Of a DNA stretch of 64,000 nt, positions 1 through 8,505 are shown piece by piece. The notes beneath the pieces were generated by a model, which ran no database searches, had not been told where the DNA came from, and saw only the letters and a list, made by a program, of their open reading frames with translations. The translations under genes and the position numbers were made by a program. Position 1 is the stretch's first letter. The number at the start of each line of letters is the position of its first letter. Source of the stretch: Corynebacterium ammoniagenes DSM 20306 (lineage in GTDB: Bacteria > Actinomycetota > Actinomycetes > Mycobacteriales > Mycobacteriaceae); NCBI RefSeq assembly GCF_001941425.1, contig NZ_CP009244.1, positions 1,364,001 to 1,428,000 on the forward strand. Direction: 5' to 3'.

Positions 1-85
1 CAGCGGATGCGACGGAGGTGCCTGCGAAGGCTACTGCTACTGCGGTGGCGCCGGCAACAAGTGCCTTGCGGGGGAAAAGCTTCAT
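1..85 (-). CDS. Secreted protein, N-terminal fragment (runs off window)
   Basis: Only the first 28 codons are inside the window. They encode a short basic start (MKLFPRK) followed by an alanine/valine-rich hydrophobic stretch ending in SVASA, which reads as a classical Sec signal peptide with signal peptidase I cleavage soon after. The ATG at 85 has a GAAGGA ribosome-binding site about 7 bases upstream and a good promoter further up (128-156). The adjacent cyclophilin, and hisS further on, match the C. glutamicum order in which an uncharacterised secreted protein lies between rel and ppi. The mature protein is not visible, so no function is proposed. Confidence 0.7.
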   Translation of the reverse strand, partial: MKLFPRKALVAGATAVAVAFAGTSVASA

Positions 86-127
86 GATGAAATCCTTCAG
101 AGGGGTGAAAGTTCGATAGACGTCCTG

Positions 128-156
128 ATAATATCCCGGCGTTCAGGCTTCTGCAA
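128..156 (-). promoter_or_regulatory. Sigma-A type promoter of the secreted-protein gene
   Basis: Read on the minus strand, TTGCAG (151-156) is followed after exactly 17 bases by TATTAT (128-133). This is a good housekeeping promoter, with a transcription start expected near 121 and a leader of about 35 bases before the ATG at 85. Confidence 0.6.
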
Positions 157-273
157 CAAAACTCAAAGGTTTTATCAAGAGTGTGATTTGCCACATAAAC
201 GCGTGGGGCGCATGTGAAAGTTGACTGGTAGTGGAACTAATTGGTGAAGAATGAAACTACTGAGGGGGTGAAT

Positions 274-306
274 GAAAAATCTCCGTTGGGGGAGTCCAAC
301 GGAGAT
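274..306 (-). terminator. Rho-independent terminator after the cyclophilin gene
   Basis: An 11-base perfect inverted repeat (279-289 with 296-306) has a 6-base loop. On the minus strand it is followed by a run of T (complement of 274-278). It lies 40 bases beyond the stop of the gene at 346-1197. Confidence 0.75.
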
Positions 307-345
307 CTTCAGAGAAGCTATTGTGACGGTGTGTGGCTCTAAGCC

Positions 346-1197
346 TTAGACAACGGTCGCGGATTCAATGCGAACTTCTTCGGCAGGAGCGCCGTCGGCG
401 CCGCCGCCTTCAACGCCCTTTTCAGCAATGGCATCGAGAGTTTCCAAGCCTTCATCGGTGATGTTGCCGAAGTAGGTGTAATCAGGAGCCAGGGTGGAAT
501 CAGCGTAGTTCAAGAAGAACTGCGAACCGTTGGTATCAGCGCCGGCATTGGCCATGGCGATAGAACCGCGTGGGTAGATGGTTTGAACAGCGGTGTCGTC
601 CATCTCATCGGTGGGGTACTCGTTGGCGAACTGGAAGCCAGGTCCGCCGGAGCCAGAACCGGTTGGGTCACCACACTGCAGCACAGCAAGGCCGCCGGTG
701 GTCATACGGTGACAGATGGTGTCGTTGTAGTAGCCCTGATCAACCAAATCAGTAATGGCGTTGACCGTACAAGGTGCCAGCGAGCGGTCTAATTCCATAG
801 GGATTTCGCCCTGGTTGGTCGCCAAGTTCACGGTAACCGTGCCTTCATTGGAGATATCGTCACCGTTAGGTACGGTGGCATCCTTAGCTGCTTCGCCGGA
901 TTCGTTGTACTCACACTGCACGGTAGGCTCCAGTGGTGTTTCACGCTGGCCAGCAAGAGTGATTGCTTCCTGCTCTTCAGGCGGAGTATCCGTCTCCGTG
1001 GCGTCTTCAGCGACAACGTCTTCCTCGCCGCTTTGGGTGGCGAAGTAGGTGATGCCACCGCCGATGATCAAAATGGCGAAGACAGAGGCAATAACAACGC
1101 CAAACGGGCGCGCCTTTTCTTTGCGGTCGCGAGCTTTAATCTCACGCTCGAGATGGGTGAGGGCTTCTTCGCCACGCTTTTTATTACTACTAGTCAC
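346..1197 (-). CDS. Membrane-anchored cyclophilin-type peptidyl-prolyl isomerase
   Basis: A 283-residue protein with a charged cytoplasmic N-terminus, one transmembrane helix at about residues 32-54, an acidic linker rich in E, T and P (about 58-90), and a cyclophilin domain over the last 165 residues. Cyclophilin signatures are visible: ICHRM, the glycine-rich GSGSGGPGFQFANEY stretch and GSQFF. It should catalyse cis-trans isomerisation of prolyl bonds on the outer face of the membrane, helping exported proteins to fold. Start is GTG at 1197 with AAGGA about 9 bases upstream. It follows the C. glutamicum order between a secreted protein and the metallo-hydrolase/hisS pair. Extra cysteines at the domain start and before the glycine-rich stretch could form a disulfide (inference). 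Confidence 0.9.
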   Translation of the reverse strand: MTSSNKKRGEEALTHLEREIKARDRKEKARPFGVVIASVFAILIIGGGITYFATQSGEEDVVAEDATETDTPPEEQEAITLAGQRETPLEPTVQCEYNESGEAAKDATVPNGDDISNEGTVTVNLATNQGEIPMELDRSLAPCTVNAITDLVDQGYYNDTICHRMTTGGLAVLQCGDPTGSGSGGPGFQFANEYPTDEMDDTAVQTIYPRGSIAMANAGADTNGSQFFLNYADSTLAPDYTYFGNITDEGLETLDAIAEKGVEGGGADGAPAEEVRIESATVV

Positions 1198-1438
1198 CGG
1201 GTGGTCCTTAGCTAGTGGTTGAACAGGTGCAACTGACGCAGAAATTCCTCACTCCATCGACGGGAAAGTGCCATGATGTGCAAGATAATCTGCGCCAAGT
1301 ATCTCGCACTGATTCTAGCGTGAACCCACCTGGCTAGTTGAAACACCCCGGGGCATGGCGGGAAGTCACCGTGACTATTTGTGGGGAGAGAAAAATAGTT
1401 GATGGCGAGGAAGTAAAAACGCCAGTATCGTTTGTGGC

Positions 1439-1933
1439 ATGGCTAATGTAACTTTTCAATCCAATCCAGCACAGACCGCAGGCGACCTTCCAGCAAAGGG
1501 CGAAGCGCTTCCAGACTTCACCGTGGTAGGCACCGACCTGTCCGATATCACCCCAGCAGACTACGCAGGCAAGCGCCTGGTACTTTCCCTGTTCCCATCG
1601 ATTGATACCGGTGTGTGCCAGGCACAGACCCGTGCTTTCAATGAGAAGGCAAACTCCTTGGACAACACCGTTGTTCTTTGCATCTCCAAGGACCTTCCTT
1701 TCGCTCTGGAGCGTTTCTGCGCCGCAGAAGGCCTAGACAATGTGGTTGCAGGCTCCGCCTTCCGTTCTTCCTTCGGTGAAGACTTCGGCGCCACCTTGCA
1801 GGATTCTCCACTGGCTGGCCTTTTGGCCCGTGGCGTTGTGGTCACCGATGAAGACCACAAGGTCGTCTACGCAAAGTTCGTGGATGAGGTCACCGAAGAG
1901 CCAAACTACGATGAGGCATTGGCTGCGCTTTAA
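1439..1933 (+). CDS. tpx: Thiol peroxidase Tpx (atypical 2-Cys peroxiredoxin)
   Basis: A 164-residue cytoplasmic peroxiredoxin of full family length. The peroxidatic cysteine is C60 in PSIDTGVCQAQT and the resolving cysteine is C94 in ERFCAAEG, the Tpx spacing, so one intramolecular disulfide should form and be reduced by thioredoxin. It detoxifies peroxides, including alkyl hydroperoxides. There is no ribosome-binding site directly before the ATG. TATCGT lies 7 bases upstream of it, so a leaderless transcript is possible. The gene is monocistronic, with a hairpin terminator straight after. The divergent neighbour is the cyclophilin gene. Confidence 0.93.
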   Translation: MANVTFQSNPAQTAGDLPAKGEALPDFTVVGTDLSDITPADYAGKRLVLSLFPSIDTGVCQAQTRAFNEKANSLDNTVVLCISKDLPFALERFCAAEGLDNVVAGSAFRSSFGEDFGATLQDSPLAGLLARGVVVTDEDHKVVYAKFVDEVTEEPNYDEALAAL

Positions 1934-1969
1934 GCAACAGCCAACACCAGGCCCATAGCTTCGGCTTTT

Positions 1970-2009
1970 ACTCCGGTTACTCGCTTCGTGCGGGGAGCCG
2001 GAGTTTTTC
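1970..2009 (+). terminator. Rho-independent terminator after tpx
   Basis: ACTCCGG (1970-1976) pairs with CCGGAGT (1998-2004). Inside it, CTCGC pairs with GCGGG, and a T run follows directly. Confidence 0.75.
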
Positions 2010-2058
2010 ATTTCGCTTTATTTTCTGCTCTGCGCAGGCACAAGATAGGGTAGAGAAC

Positions 2059-2706
2059 ATGCAAATTCTCGGTTTTGGGGCAGGTCCATATAAGACGAAT
2101 ACCTATATCGTCGAGCACGATAGCCGTGCGTTTGTTGTCGATCCCGGAATGCACACGATGAATCAGGTCATCGAGCTAAGTCAAGAACATGGCTTTGATA
2201 TTGAGGCCATCGTGTTATCGCACGGGCACCTAGACCACACCCGGGAGGCCGGGGATTTAGCCAAGCGGTTGAACATTCCCGTTTATATTCATCCCGAGGA
2301 TGAGTTTATGTTGGACGATGGCACGGGAGCAACGCCGCAGACGCTATTGCTTTTCGATGCCACGTCGATGACCCCCATTGACGATATTCGCCATCTGCAC
2401 CAAGGTGAGACGCTGAAGCTCCTCGGATTCGAATTCGATGTGCACCATTGCCCGGGACATTCTCCCGGCAGCGTGGTGATCGTCGCCGAGGATTTCGCGT
2501 TGACTGGAGACGTCCTGTTTAAAGGCTCCATCGGGCGCACCGACCTGCAGCACTCTGACCCGCAGGCCATGCAAGAGTCCTTGGGTCGGTTGCTAGAAAT
2601 CTTGGAAGATAAGTTGACGCTGCTGCCCGGTCATGGTCCAACGACGACGATGCGCGCGGAAAGAAAGACCAATGGGTTTCTTCTCAACCTGGGCGATGTA
2701 ATCTAG
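2059..2706 (+). CDS. Metallo-beta-lactamase-fold hydrolase (glyoxalase II-like)
   Basis: A 215-residue cytoplasmic protein of the MBL fold. The metal motif HGHLDH is at residues 55-60, with further ligands in HCPGHSPGS and in LTGDVLF, and a final histidine in LLPGHGP. This pattern fits the small glyoxalase II-like/YcbL subgroup, which hydrolyses thioesters. Corynebacteria use mycothiol rather than glutathione, so the natural substrate is unknown. It ends 5 bases before the hisS start and is therefore cotranscribed with hisS, an association conserved in corynebacteria. RBS spacing at the ATG is unremarkable. Confidence 0.85.
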   Translation: MQILGFGAGPYKTNTYIVEHDSRAFVVDPGMHTMNQVIELSQEHGFDIEAIVLSHGHLDHTREAGDLAKRLNIPVYIHPEDEFMLDDGTGATPQTLLLFDATSMTPIDDIRHLHQGETLKLLGFEFDVHHCPGHSPGSVVIVAEDFALTGDVLFKGSIGRTDLQHSDPQAMQESLGRLLEILEDKLTLLPGHGPTTTMRAERKTNGFLLNLGDVI

Positions 2707-2711
2707 AAGCC

Positions 2712-3995
2712 GTGAGTGATAAGAAGCAGTTTCAAGCCCTCAAGGCACCCAAGGGCGTGCCTGATTACGTTCCGCCGCAGTCCGCGACTTTTGACGCCGT
2801 GCGCTCCACTCTTGTGGGACAAGCGTATTTAGCGGGTTATTCACATATTGAACTGCCGGTGTTTGAAGACACCACGCTTTTTGCACGCGGTGTCGGGGAA
2901 TCCACCGATGTGGTGTCCAAGGAAATGTATACCTTCGCTGACCGTGGCGAGCGTAGCGTGACCTTGCGTCCTGAAGGCACCGCGGGCGTGATGCGCGCTG
3001 TTATCCAGCACAACTTGGATCGTGGACAGCTGCCAGTCAAGCTTGCTTATTACGGCCCCTTTTTCCGCTATGAACGTCCGCAGGCAGGCCGCTACCGTCA
3101 GCTGCAGCAGGTGGGCGTCGAAGCCATCGGCGTGGATGATCCTGCCTTAGACGCAGAAGTCGTTGCTTTGGCAGACCGCGGGTACCGTGCCTTGGGACTG
3201 AGCGAATTCCGCCTCGAGATGACCTCGTTGGGCTGCGGCAACTGCCGTCCGGCCTACCGCGAAAAGCTCCAGGAATTCCTCTTCTCCTTGGACCTGGACG
3301 AGGAAACTCGCCACCGCGCGGAAATTAATCCGCTGCGCGTTTTGGATGATAAACGCCCAGAGATGCAAGAAGCGACCGCCGATGCTCCACTCATGCTGGA
3401 TTATCTGTGTGAAGACTGCCGCGAGCACTTTGAAACCGTGAAGTCTTTGCTCAATGACATGCAAGTGCCGTTTGAGATCAATCCTCGTATGGTGCGTGGC
3501 TTGGACTATTACACCAAGACCACCTTCGAGTTTGTTCACGACGGCCTGGGCGCCCAGTCGGGCATTGGCGGCGGTGGCCGCTACGACGGGCTCATGGCGC
3601 AGCTAGGCGGTCAGGACCTGTCTGGCATCGGCTTCGGTCTCGGTGTGGACCGCGCCGTGCTGGCCCTGGAAGCAGAGGGCAAGTCCATTCCCGTCGTCGA
3701 GGAGCGCGCAGCAGTATATGGCGTTGCCTTGGGCGGCGAAGCTAAAAAGAAAATGGTTTCCATCGTCAACGACCTGCGTCTGGCGGGCATTAGCACCGAT
3801 ATGTCCTATGGCGACCGTGGCTTAAAAGGCGCGATGAAGGGCGCCGACCGTGCGGGTGCGCGTTTCGCTTTGGTCCTTGGTGACCAGGAGTTAGAAAACG
3901 GCACCGTGGCACTGAAGGACTTGGTTGCCCATGAGCAAGAAGATATTGCGCTAGACAATATCGTGGAGACCTTGGCCAAAAAGCTTCAGGCCTAG
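2712..3995 (+). CDS. hisS: Histidine--tRNA ligase
   Basis: A 427-residue class II aminoacyl-tRNA synthetase that charges tRNA-His. Motif 2 is visible around [14 protein letters not shown]. The histidine-binding signatures are GLDYYTKT and GGGGRYDGL, and a C-terminal anticodon-binding domain covers about the last 95 residues. Start is GTG at 2712, five bases after the metallo-hydrolase stop, so the two genes share a transcript. A strong terminator follows. Length and motifs are normal for bacterial HisRS. Confidence 0.96.
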   Translation: MSDKKQFQALKAPKGVPDYVPPQSATFDAVRSTLVGQAYLAGYSHIELPVFEDTTLFARGVGESTDVVSKEMYTFADRGERSVTLRPEGTAGVMRAVIQHNLDRGQLPVKLAYYGPFFRYERPQAGRYRQLQQVGVEAIGVDDPALDAEVVALADRGYRALGLSEFRLEMTSLGCGNCRPAYREKLQEFLFSLDLDEETRHRAEINPLRVLDDKRPEMQEATADAPLMLDYLCEDCREHFETVKSLLNDMQVPFEINPRMVRGLDYYTKTTFEFVHDGLGAQSGIGGGGRYDGLMAQLGGQDLSGIGFGLGVDRAVLALEAEGKSIPVVEERAAVYGVALGGEAKKKMVSIVNDLRLAGISTDMSYGDRGLKGAMKGADRAGARFALVLGDQELENGTVALKDLVAHEQEDIALDNIVETLAKKLQA

Positions 3996-4009
3996 CTCTG
4001 AATAAGCTA

Positions 4010-4049
4010 AGCGCCGTGCTGGTTCAAAATGACAGGCACGGCGCTTTTT
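4010..4049 (+). terminator. Rho-independent terminator after hisS
   Basis: A perfect 10-base stem (AGCGCCGTGC at 4010-4019 with its complement at 4036-4045) is followed by TTTTT. It lies between the convergent hisS and sdaA genes. Confidence 0.85.
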
Positions 4050-4080
4050 GCTGTCATAAGCGTGTGAGCTCAGCCCACGC

Positions 4081-5493
4081 TTAGCACTCCACGTGGGAGA
4101 CAGAGATTCCTAAGGTCTTTGCCAAACCACCAAGGGAGGTTTCTTTGTACTTGGTGTGCATATCGCGGCCGGTTTCGGCCATGGTCTGCACGGCATTATC
4201 TAAGGTGACGTGGTGTGTGCCTTCACCCATGCGTGCCAAGCGCGCGGAATTAATAGACTTCACAGCACCGATCGCATTGCGCTCGATACACGGAATTTGC
4301 ACCAATCCACCGACGGGATCGCAGGTCAGGCCTAAGTTATGCTCCAGGGCGATTTCCGCCGCGTTTTCAATCTGGGCAGGCGTTGAACCCAAAATTTCTG
4401 CCAAACCGGCAGCCGCCATGGAAGAAGCAGAGCCGACCTCGCCTTGGCAGCCGACTTCCGCGCCGGAAATAGACGCATTTTGTTTGATGATCATGCCGAC
4501 GGCACCAGCGGTGAGCAGGAAGCGACATGCAGTTTCGCGCGTGAAATCGGGCAGGAAATCGCGCGCGTAGTGTAATACCGCGGGGATAATGCCGCAAGCA
4601 CCATTGGTCGGAGCGGTGACCACGCGGCCGCCGGCAGCATTTTGCTCATTGACAGCAAGGGCATAAAGGTTGACCCATTCCATCGCAGAAAACCCGGATG
4701 CCGGATCATCGCGGTGATCGAGTAATTGGGCATAGAGCTGTGGCGCACGGCGGCTAACCTGCAGGCCGCCAGGCAGAATTCCTTTCGCAGAGATGCCATC
4801 GGTCACGCACTCGCGCATAACATCCCACACCAGATCTAAGTGTGCGTTAACTTTCGCAATACCGCCGTCGTCGCGGTGGATGAAGTCTTCATTCGCGGCG
4901 ACAATCTCCCAGATGGTCTTATCGTGTTCGTGACACAAGGCCAAGAGCTGATCACCAGTGGTGAAATCATAGGGCATGGCATCATCGTTATTTTGTGCTG
5001 CGGCCATGCCAGCGGGGACCTCTTGAGTTTCTTGCAGCTGCGCATCTAACTCGGCACGGGAGAGCACGAAACCGCCACCGACGGAAAAGTACTCCATATT
5101 GCTGGCAAGTTCATTACCGTCTTTATCCCAGGCACTAAAGATCAGGCAATTGGGGTGTTCGGGAACGGGCTTGTTATTAAACGCAATTGAGTAATTCATA
5201 CTGCCCGCGGGACCAGAGATCGAGCCTTCGCGGGCAATCAGACTGCCAGCGCGGGGTTCGGCATCGACGGGAACAGTCAGCGGCGTCCAGCCGGCTAGTC
5301 CTAAAATGACGGCGCGGTCAGTGGAGTGGCCTTTACCCGTAGCGGATAAGGAACCGCGCAGCTCGGTGTGCACGGTGGCTGGTATGTGGGGCAAAGACTC
5401 CACAAAGGTCTTGGCCGCACGCATGGGGCCGACGGTATGTGAAGACGATGGCCCGACGCCGATGGAGAAGATGTCAATGACGCTAATAGTCAT
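4081..5493 (-). CDS. sdaA: L-serine dehydratase, single-chain iron-sulfur type
   Basis: A 470-residue enzyme converting L-serine to pyruvate and ammonia with an oxygen-sensitive 4Fe-4S cluster. The N-terminal beta domain begins [18 protein letters not shown]. The catalytic alpha domain carries cysteines in [21 protein letters not shown] and [12 protein letters not shown]. The chain ends in cysteine (HVEC). In the structurally studied enzyme of this type the C-terminal cysteine enters the active site and caps the cluster, and the tail here fits that. The frame is open 19 codons further upstream, but ATG 5493 has AAGGAAG about 10 bases before it and matches the family N-terminus. It lies next to hisS as in C. 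glutamicum. Confidence 0.93.
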   Translation of the reverse strand: MTISVIDIFSIGVGPSSSHTVGPMRAAKTFVESLPHIPATVHTELRGSLSATGKGHSTDRAVILGLAGWTPLTVPVDAEPRAGSLIAREGSISGPAGSMNYSIAFNNKPVPEHPNCLIFSAWDKDGNELASNMEYFSVGGGFVLSRAELDAQLQETQEVPAGMAAAQNNDDAMPYDFTTGDQLLALCHEHDKTIWEIVAANEDFIHRDDGGIAKVNAHLDLVWDVMRECVTDGISAKGILPGGLQVSRRAPQLYAQLLDHRDDPASGFSAMEWVNLYALAVNEQNAAGGRVVTAPTNGACGIIPAVLHYARDFLPDFTRETACRFLLTAGAVGMIIKQNASISGAEVGCQGEVGSASSMAAAGLAEILGSTPAQIENAAEIALEHNLGLTCDPVGGLVQIPCIERNAIGAVKSINSARLARMGEGTHHVTLDNAVQTMAETGRDMHTKYKETSLGGLAKTLGISVSHVEC

Positions 5494-5559
5494 CTCAAGA
5501 CTTCCTTCCTTGTGCAATAGAAGATGAAGCAGGAAAGTAAAACAGCGCAAAACTAAAAA

Positions 5560-5649
5560 ATGCGCACGTATCTATGTGACAGTCTAACGCCCATGGCAAG
5601 AATTAATTCGCCATTGGCACTAGATAAATATTCACATCAACGTGCGCAT
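5560..5649. repeat. Inverted copies of ATGCGCACG upstream of sdaA
   Basis: ATGCGCACG (5560-5568) recurs as its exact complement CGTGCGCAT (5641-5649), 72 bases away, within the intergenic region upstream of sdaA. The same 8-base core occurs as a pair upstream of the large gene at 46062-49442. Function unknown. Confidence 0.4.
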
Positions 5650-5678
5650 GCTGAGTCAGCGTATTAACGCTGCTCAGC
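5650..5678 (-). terminator. Hairpin after the flavin reductase gene
   Basis: GCTGAGTCAGCGT (5650-5662) pairs with ACGCTGCTCAGC (5667-5678) apart from one bulged base, 8 bases beyond the stop of the reductase at 5686. No T run follows, so a terminator is likely but not certain. Confidence 0.5.
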
Positions 5679-5685
5679 GTCGTGT

Positions 5686-6342
5686 TTACTTTAGTAAGTC
5701 AGACATCGGGACGAAATCATCAGTATCAATTCCCACCCCAGACTTGCGTTTTCTGCCAGTGCTGTGGGAGAAGTCCTTGGCAAGACCTTCGACATGGTCG
5801 GGGTTAGCAACGATGAAATTCGCTAATTCCTCAGCGGCGCGAGTAATACGCTGTTCGATGCGTGTGCCTTCGGGAGTGCCAAAGTCCTCGGTCGCCTGGA
5901 ATACGCCGGTGGGCATCACCATCGCGTGCAAGAACGTCATCAAAGGTCGCAACGCAAAGTCCAGCACCATGCTGTGGCGTGCGGAACCTGCGGTTGCCGC
6001 GATGATAGTCGGCATGTCATTGATGCTTTCGACATCCAGGGAGTCGAAGAACATCTTAAACAGCCCGGAATAGCTGCCTTGGAAAATCGGGGTCACCACG
6101 ATGAGGCCGTCGGCTGCAGAAAGCGTCTTTCTGGCATCGTCAAGCAATGGCGTCTCCGCAGCCATGTTAACTAGTGATGCTGCCAATTCTTCGGCGTAAT
6201 CACGAGCTTCAATATAGTGAACTTCAATGGCCTCACCGCGCGAGGTAACGGCGCTATCCACGGCCGCGGCAATCTTTTCGCCCAACTGGCGAGTCGATGA
6301 CGGGGTGGACAAGCCTGCGGTGACAACCGCCAACGAACGCAT
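5686..6342 (-). CDS. NAD(P)H-dependent FMN reductase (CE1759-type)
   Basis: A 218-residue flavodoxin-like reductase. The N-terminus (RSLAVVTAGLSTPSST) gives the phosphate-binding loop for FMN, and DGLIVVTPIFQGSYSG is the second flavin contact typical of NADPH-dependent FMN reductases. It lies 76 bases downstream of a luciferase-like monooxygenase on the same strand. The pair is recognised in corynebacteria as the CE1758/CE1759 families. The likely role is to supply reduced FMN to that monooxygenase. The substrate of the pair is unknown. A tail rich in basic residues (TGRKRKSG) precedes the C-terminus. Confidence 0.85.
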   Translation of the reverse strand: MRSLAVVTAGLSTPSSTRQLGEKIAAAVDSAVTSRGEAIEVHYIEARDYAEELAASLVNMAAETPLLDDARKTLSAADGLIVVTPIFQGSYSGLFKMFFDSLDVESINDMPTIIAATAGSARHSMVLDFALRPLMTFLHAMVMPTGVFQATEDFGTPEGTRIEQRITRAAEELANFIVANPDHVEGLAKDFSHSTGRKRKSGVGIDTDDFVPMSDLLK

Positions 6343-6418
6343 TATCTATTCAACTCTTTTCATTCAAATAAAGCTGTAGGTCTATCCAGCCTACCCGGTA
6401 GAGATAGGCACGATTGTC

Positions 6419-7540
6419 CTAGGATTCCTCTGCTACCTTGCCCGGTGCGACCTGGAAGTGCGGGTTCTCGCGGTTGGCCTTCAGCGATGCGTGTGACGGT
6501 GGGTTGGACGGCACGTGCTCAGGGCGACGTTCTTCCATGCGACGACGCAGCTCCGGAACGATCTGGGTGCCCAGGATTTCGATCTGGTTGAGCACAACTT
6601 CCAGTGGCAGACCGGCGTGATCCATGAGGAAGAGCTGGCGCTGGTAATCGCCGACCCAGTCGGCAAATTGCATGGTGCGGTCAATGACCTGCTCCACGGT
6701 GCCGACGGTCAGTGGAGTTAGCTCGGTAAATTCTTCCAAGCTGGGGCCGTGTCCGTAGACCGGTGCGACATCGAAGTAAGGGCGGAACTGCTTCTTTGCT
6801 TCTTCTTCGGTGTCGGCGACGAAGATTTGCCCGCCGAGGCCGACGATGGCTTGGTCCGCGCGGCCGTGGCCATAGGCTTCGAAGCGGCGACGGTACATGC
6901 CGACCATTTGCGCGACGTGTTCTTTATTCCAGAAGATATTGTTGTGGAAGTAGCCATCGCCATAAAATGCTGCTTGCTCTGCAATCTGTGGCGAGCGGAT
7001 GGAACCATGCCAGACAAATGGTGGGACATCATCGAGTGGGAACGGCGTAGAGGTATATCCCTGCAGCGGGGTGCGGAATTTACCTTCCCAAGAAATGTTC
7101 TTCTCGCGCCATAAACGGCGCAGCAAGTGGTAATTTTCAATCGACAAAGGGATACCTTCGCGGATGTCCTTGCCAAACCATGGGTACACCGGACCGGTGT
7201 TGCCGCGGCCCATCATCAAATCCACGCGCCCGCCGGATAGGTGCTGCAAGAAGGCGAAGTCTTCGGCGATCTTCAGTGGGTCATTGGTGGTAATCAACGT
7301 AGTCGATGTCGACAGGATGAGATTTTCTGTCTGCGCTGCGATATAACCCAAGTGCGTGGTGGGCGAGGAGGGCACAAACGGTGGATTGTGGTGCTCGCCC
7401 GTGGCAAAGACGTCCAGCCCTACTTCCTCGGCCTTAAGCGCGATCTGGGTCATGGAATTAATGCGCTCGTGCTCGGTCGGGGTCTTGCCGGTTAGCGGGT
7501 CTTGGGTGACATCGCCAATGGTCATGATTCCAAATTGCAT
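6419..7540 (-). CDS. Luciferase-like flavin-dependent monooxygenase (CE1758-type)
   Basis: A 373-residue LLM-class TIM-barrel oxidoreductase, recognisable from GLDVFATGEHHNPPF, LILSTSTTLITTNDPLKIAEDFAFL, GGRVDLMMGRGNTGPVYPWFG and SPQIAEQAAFYGDGYF. It should use reduced FMN from the reductase encoded next (5686-6342) and O2 to oxidise a small organic substrate. Enzymes of this class often oxidise sulfonates, ketones or amines, but no sequence feature here fixes the substrate. ATG at 7540 with AGGAC 7 bases upstream. First gene of a two-gene operon. The preceding intergenic region is AT-rich and contains no McbR-type site. Confidence 0.87.
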   Translation of the reverse strand: MQFGIMTIGDVTQDPLTGKTPTEHERINSMTQIALKAEEVGLDVFATGEHHNPPFVPSSPTTHLGYIAAQTENLILSTSTTLITTNDPLKIAEDFAFLQHLSGGRVDLMMGRGNTGPVYPWFGKDIREGIPLSIENYHLLRRLWREKNISWEGKFRTPLQGYTSTPFPLDDVPPFVWHGSIRSPQIAEQAAFYGDGYFHNNIFWNKEHVAQMVGMYRRRFEAYGHGRADQAIVGLGGQIFVADTEEEAKKQFRPYFDVAPVYGHGPSLEEFTELTPLTVGTVEQVIDRTMQFADWVGDYQRQLFLMDHAGLPLEVVLNQIEILGTQIVPELRRRMEERRPEHVPSNPPSHASLKANRENPHFQVAPGKVAEES

Positions 7541-7648
7541 TTTCAGAGTCCTAACTTTGGGTGCGCGGAGGAGTTTAACTTCAAGCTTTAAGTGTTTACG
7601 AAGTGTAGCTTAACATATCTATGACATGTCAACAAGAAGTGGCGGAAT

Positions 7649-8422
7649 CTATTCCATACTTAAAGAATCAATTAAAACCGCGAGGTCAGATGAGGTGATG
7701 ATCCGTAATGGGCGTTGGTTGCGATTGCCTGTCTCCGTGACGATGGCCGCGTAGGGGAGCCGGCCATTCTTATCGGGACTAATCAAGGCATCGACTGCTT
7801 CTTGCGCTGTAGTTTCGCGCGCTAGAAATACCGCCTCATCGACTTTGTCCACCATGGCTAAAACATCACCGATGGTGCGCGCATCTAGCGTGTTATTATC
7901 CGCCAGATCACGAGCCACCCACCGGGAGATGGTGTTGGTGGTCAATAGCTGGACAAATTTATTGTCCTCATAGACGGGGATCTGCGCATAACCTTGCTTG
8001 CGGATTACGTGCAAGGCCTCGGAAATGGCTGAAGATGGAGTCAGACTCACGACGTCAGTGGGCTGAAGGATGCTGAGTGCAATGGGTGGGTCCATTAATA
8101 TCCCGCGCAACATTTCAATATCTTCCACGACCACCGGATGCGGCTCGGCTATCGGCTCGCCATCGTGGTAGCGGCCGTGGGAGATGGCGTTGCGAAGATT
8201 TCCATAATCTTTGAGCACTTCGCCCTGCCGGCGTGAGAGCAGGTGCTTGTCCACGGCGCGGTCGACCATCCACCAAAAAGAATCAGAGCGCTTGGCATCG
8301 AGCGTAATACGCAAATGCGTTTCAATATCATTAAATGCGGCCAAGAAGGGGATAGCCCGGCTTTGATAGTCCGCGGCATTAGTCCGGGACGGGAGTTCTT
8401 GCTCTTGTGAAGAAGGCGTCAT
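7649..8422 (-). CDS. CBS domain protein with helical N-terminal domain
   Basis: A 257-residue cytoplasmic protein. Residues 1-105 are predicted helical and resemble a HEPN/DUF4145-like fold around FWWMVDRAVDKHLLSRRQGEVLKDYGNLRNAISHG. Two CBS motifs follow, at about 120-180 and 190-255, ending with LRIITSSDLAVL. CBS pairs usually bind adenosine nucleotides and regulate an attached or partner domain. RNAISHG resembles the conserved RN-x4-H element of HEPN domains, which can be RNases, but catalysis is only a possibility. It appears monocistronic, between the monooxygenase and peptidase genes. Function unknown. Confidence 0.75.
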   Translation of the reverse strand: MTPSSQEQELPSRTNAADYQSRAIPFLAAFNDIETHLRITLDAKRSDSFWWMVDRAVDKHLLSRRQGEVLKDYGNLRNAISHGRYHDGEPIAEPHPVVVEDIEMLRGILMDPPIALSILQPTDVVSLTPSSAISEALHVIRKQGYAQIPVYEDNKFVQLLTTNTISRWVARDLADNNTLDARTIGDVLAMVDKVDEAVFLARETTAQEAVDALISPDKNGRLPYAAIVTETGNRNQRPLRIITSSDLAVLIDSLSME

Positions 8423-8505
8423 GGACTTGAGGTTACCGATATTTCCTCGTGCTGCGCCGGCGTCGAACTACTGGTGAGGTGGACTTATGTAGCTGTTTTG
8501 ACGCT

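Noticed and set aside
181..198. Possible GlxR (CRP-type) site TGTGATTTGCCACA
   Set aside because: The half-sites are two bases too close for the TGTGA-N6-TCACA consensus, and one half is imperfect.
5571..5586. Possible second McbR site upstream of sdaA
   Set aside because: GTCTA is present at 5582-5586 but the other half reads TCTAT, not TAGAC.
6385..6400. Partial McbR-like half-site upstream of the flavin reductase
   Set aside because: Only the GTCTA half is exact; the other half matches in about three of five positions.
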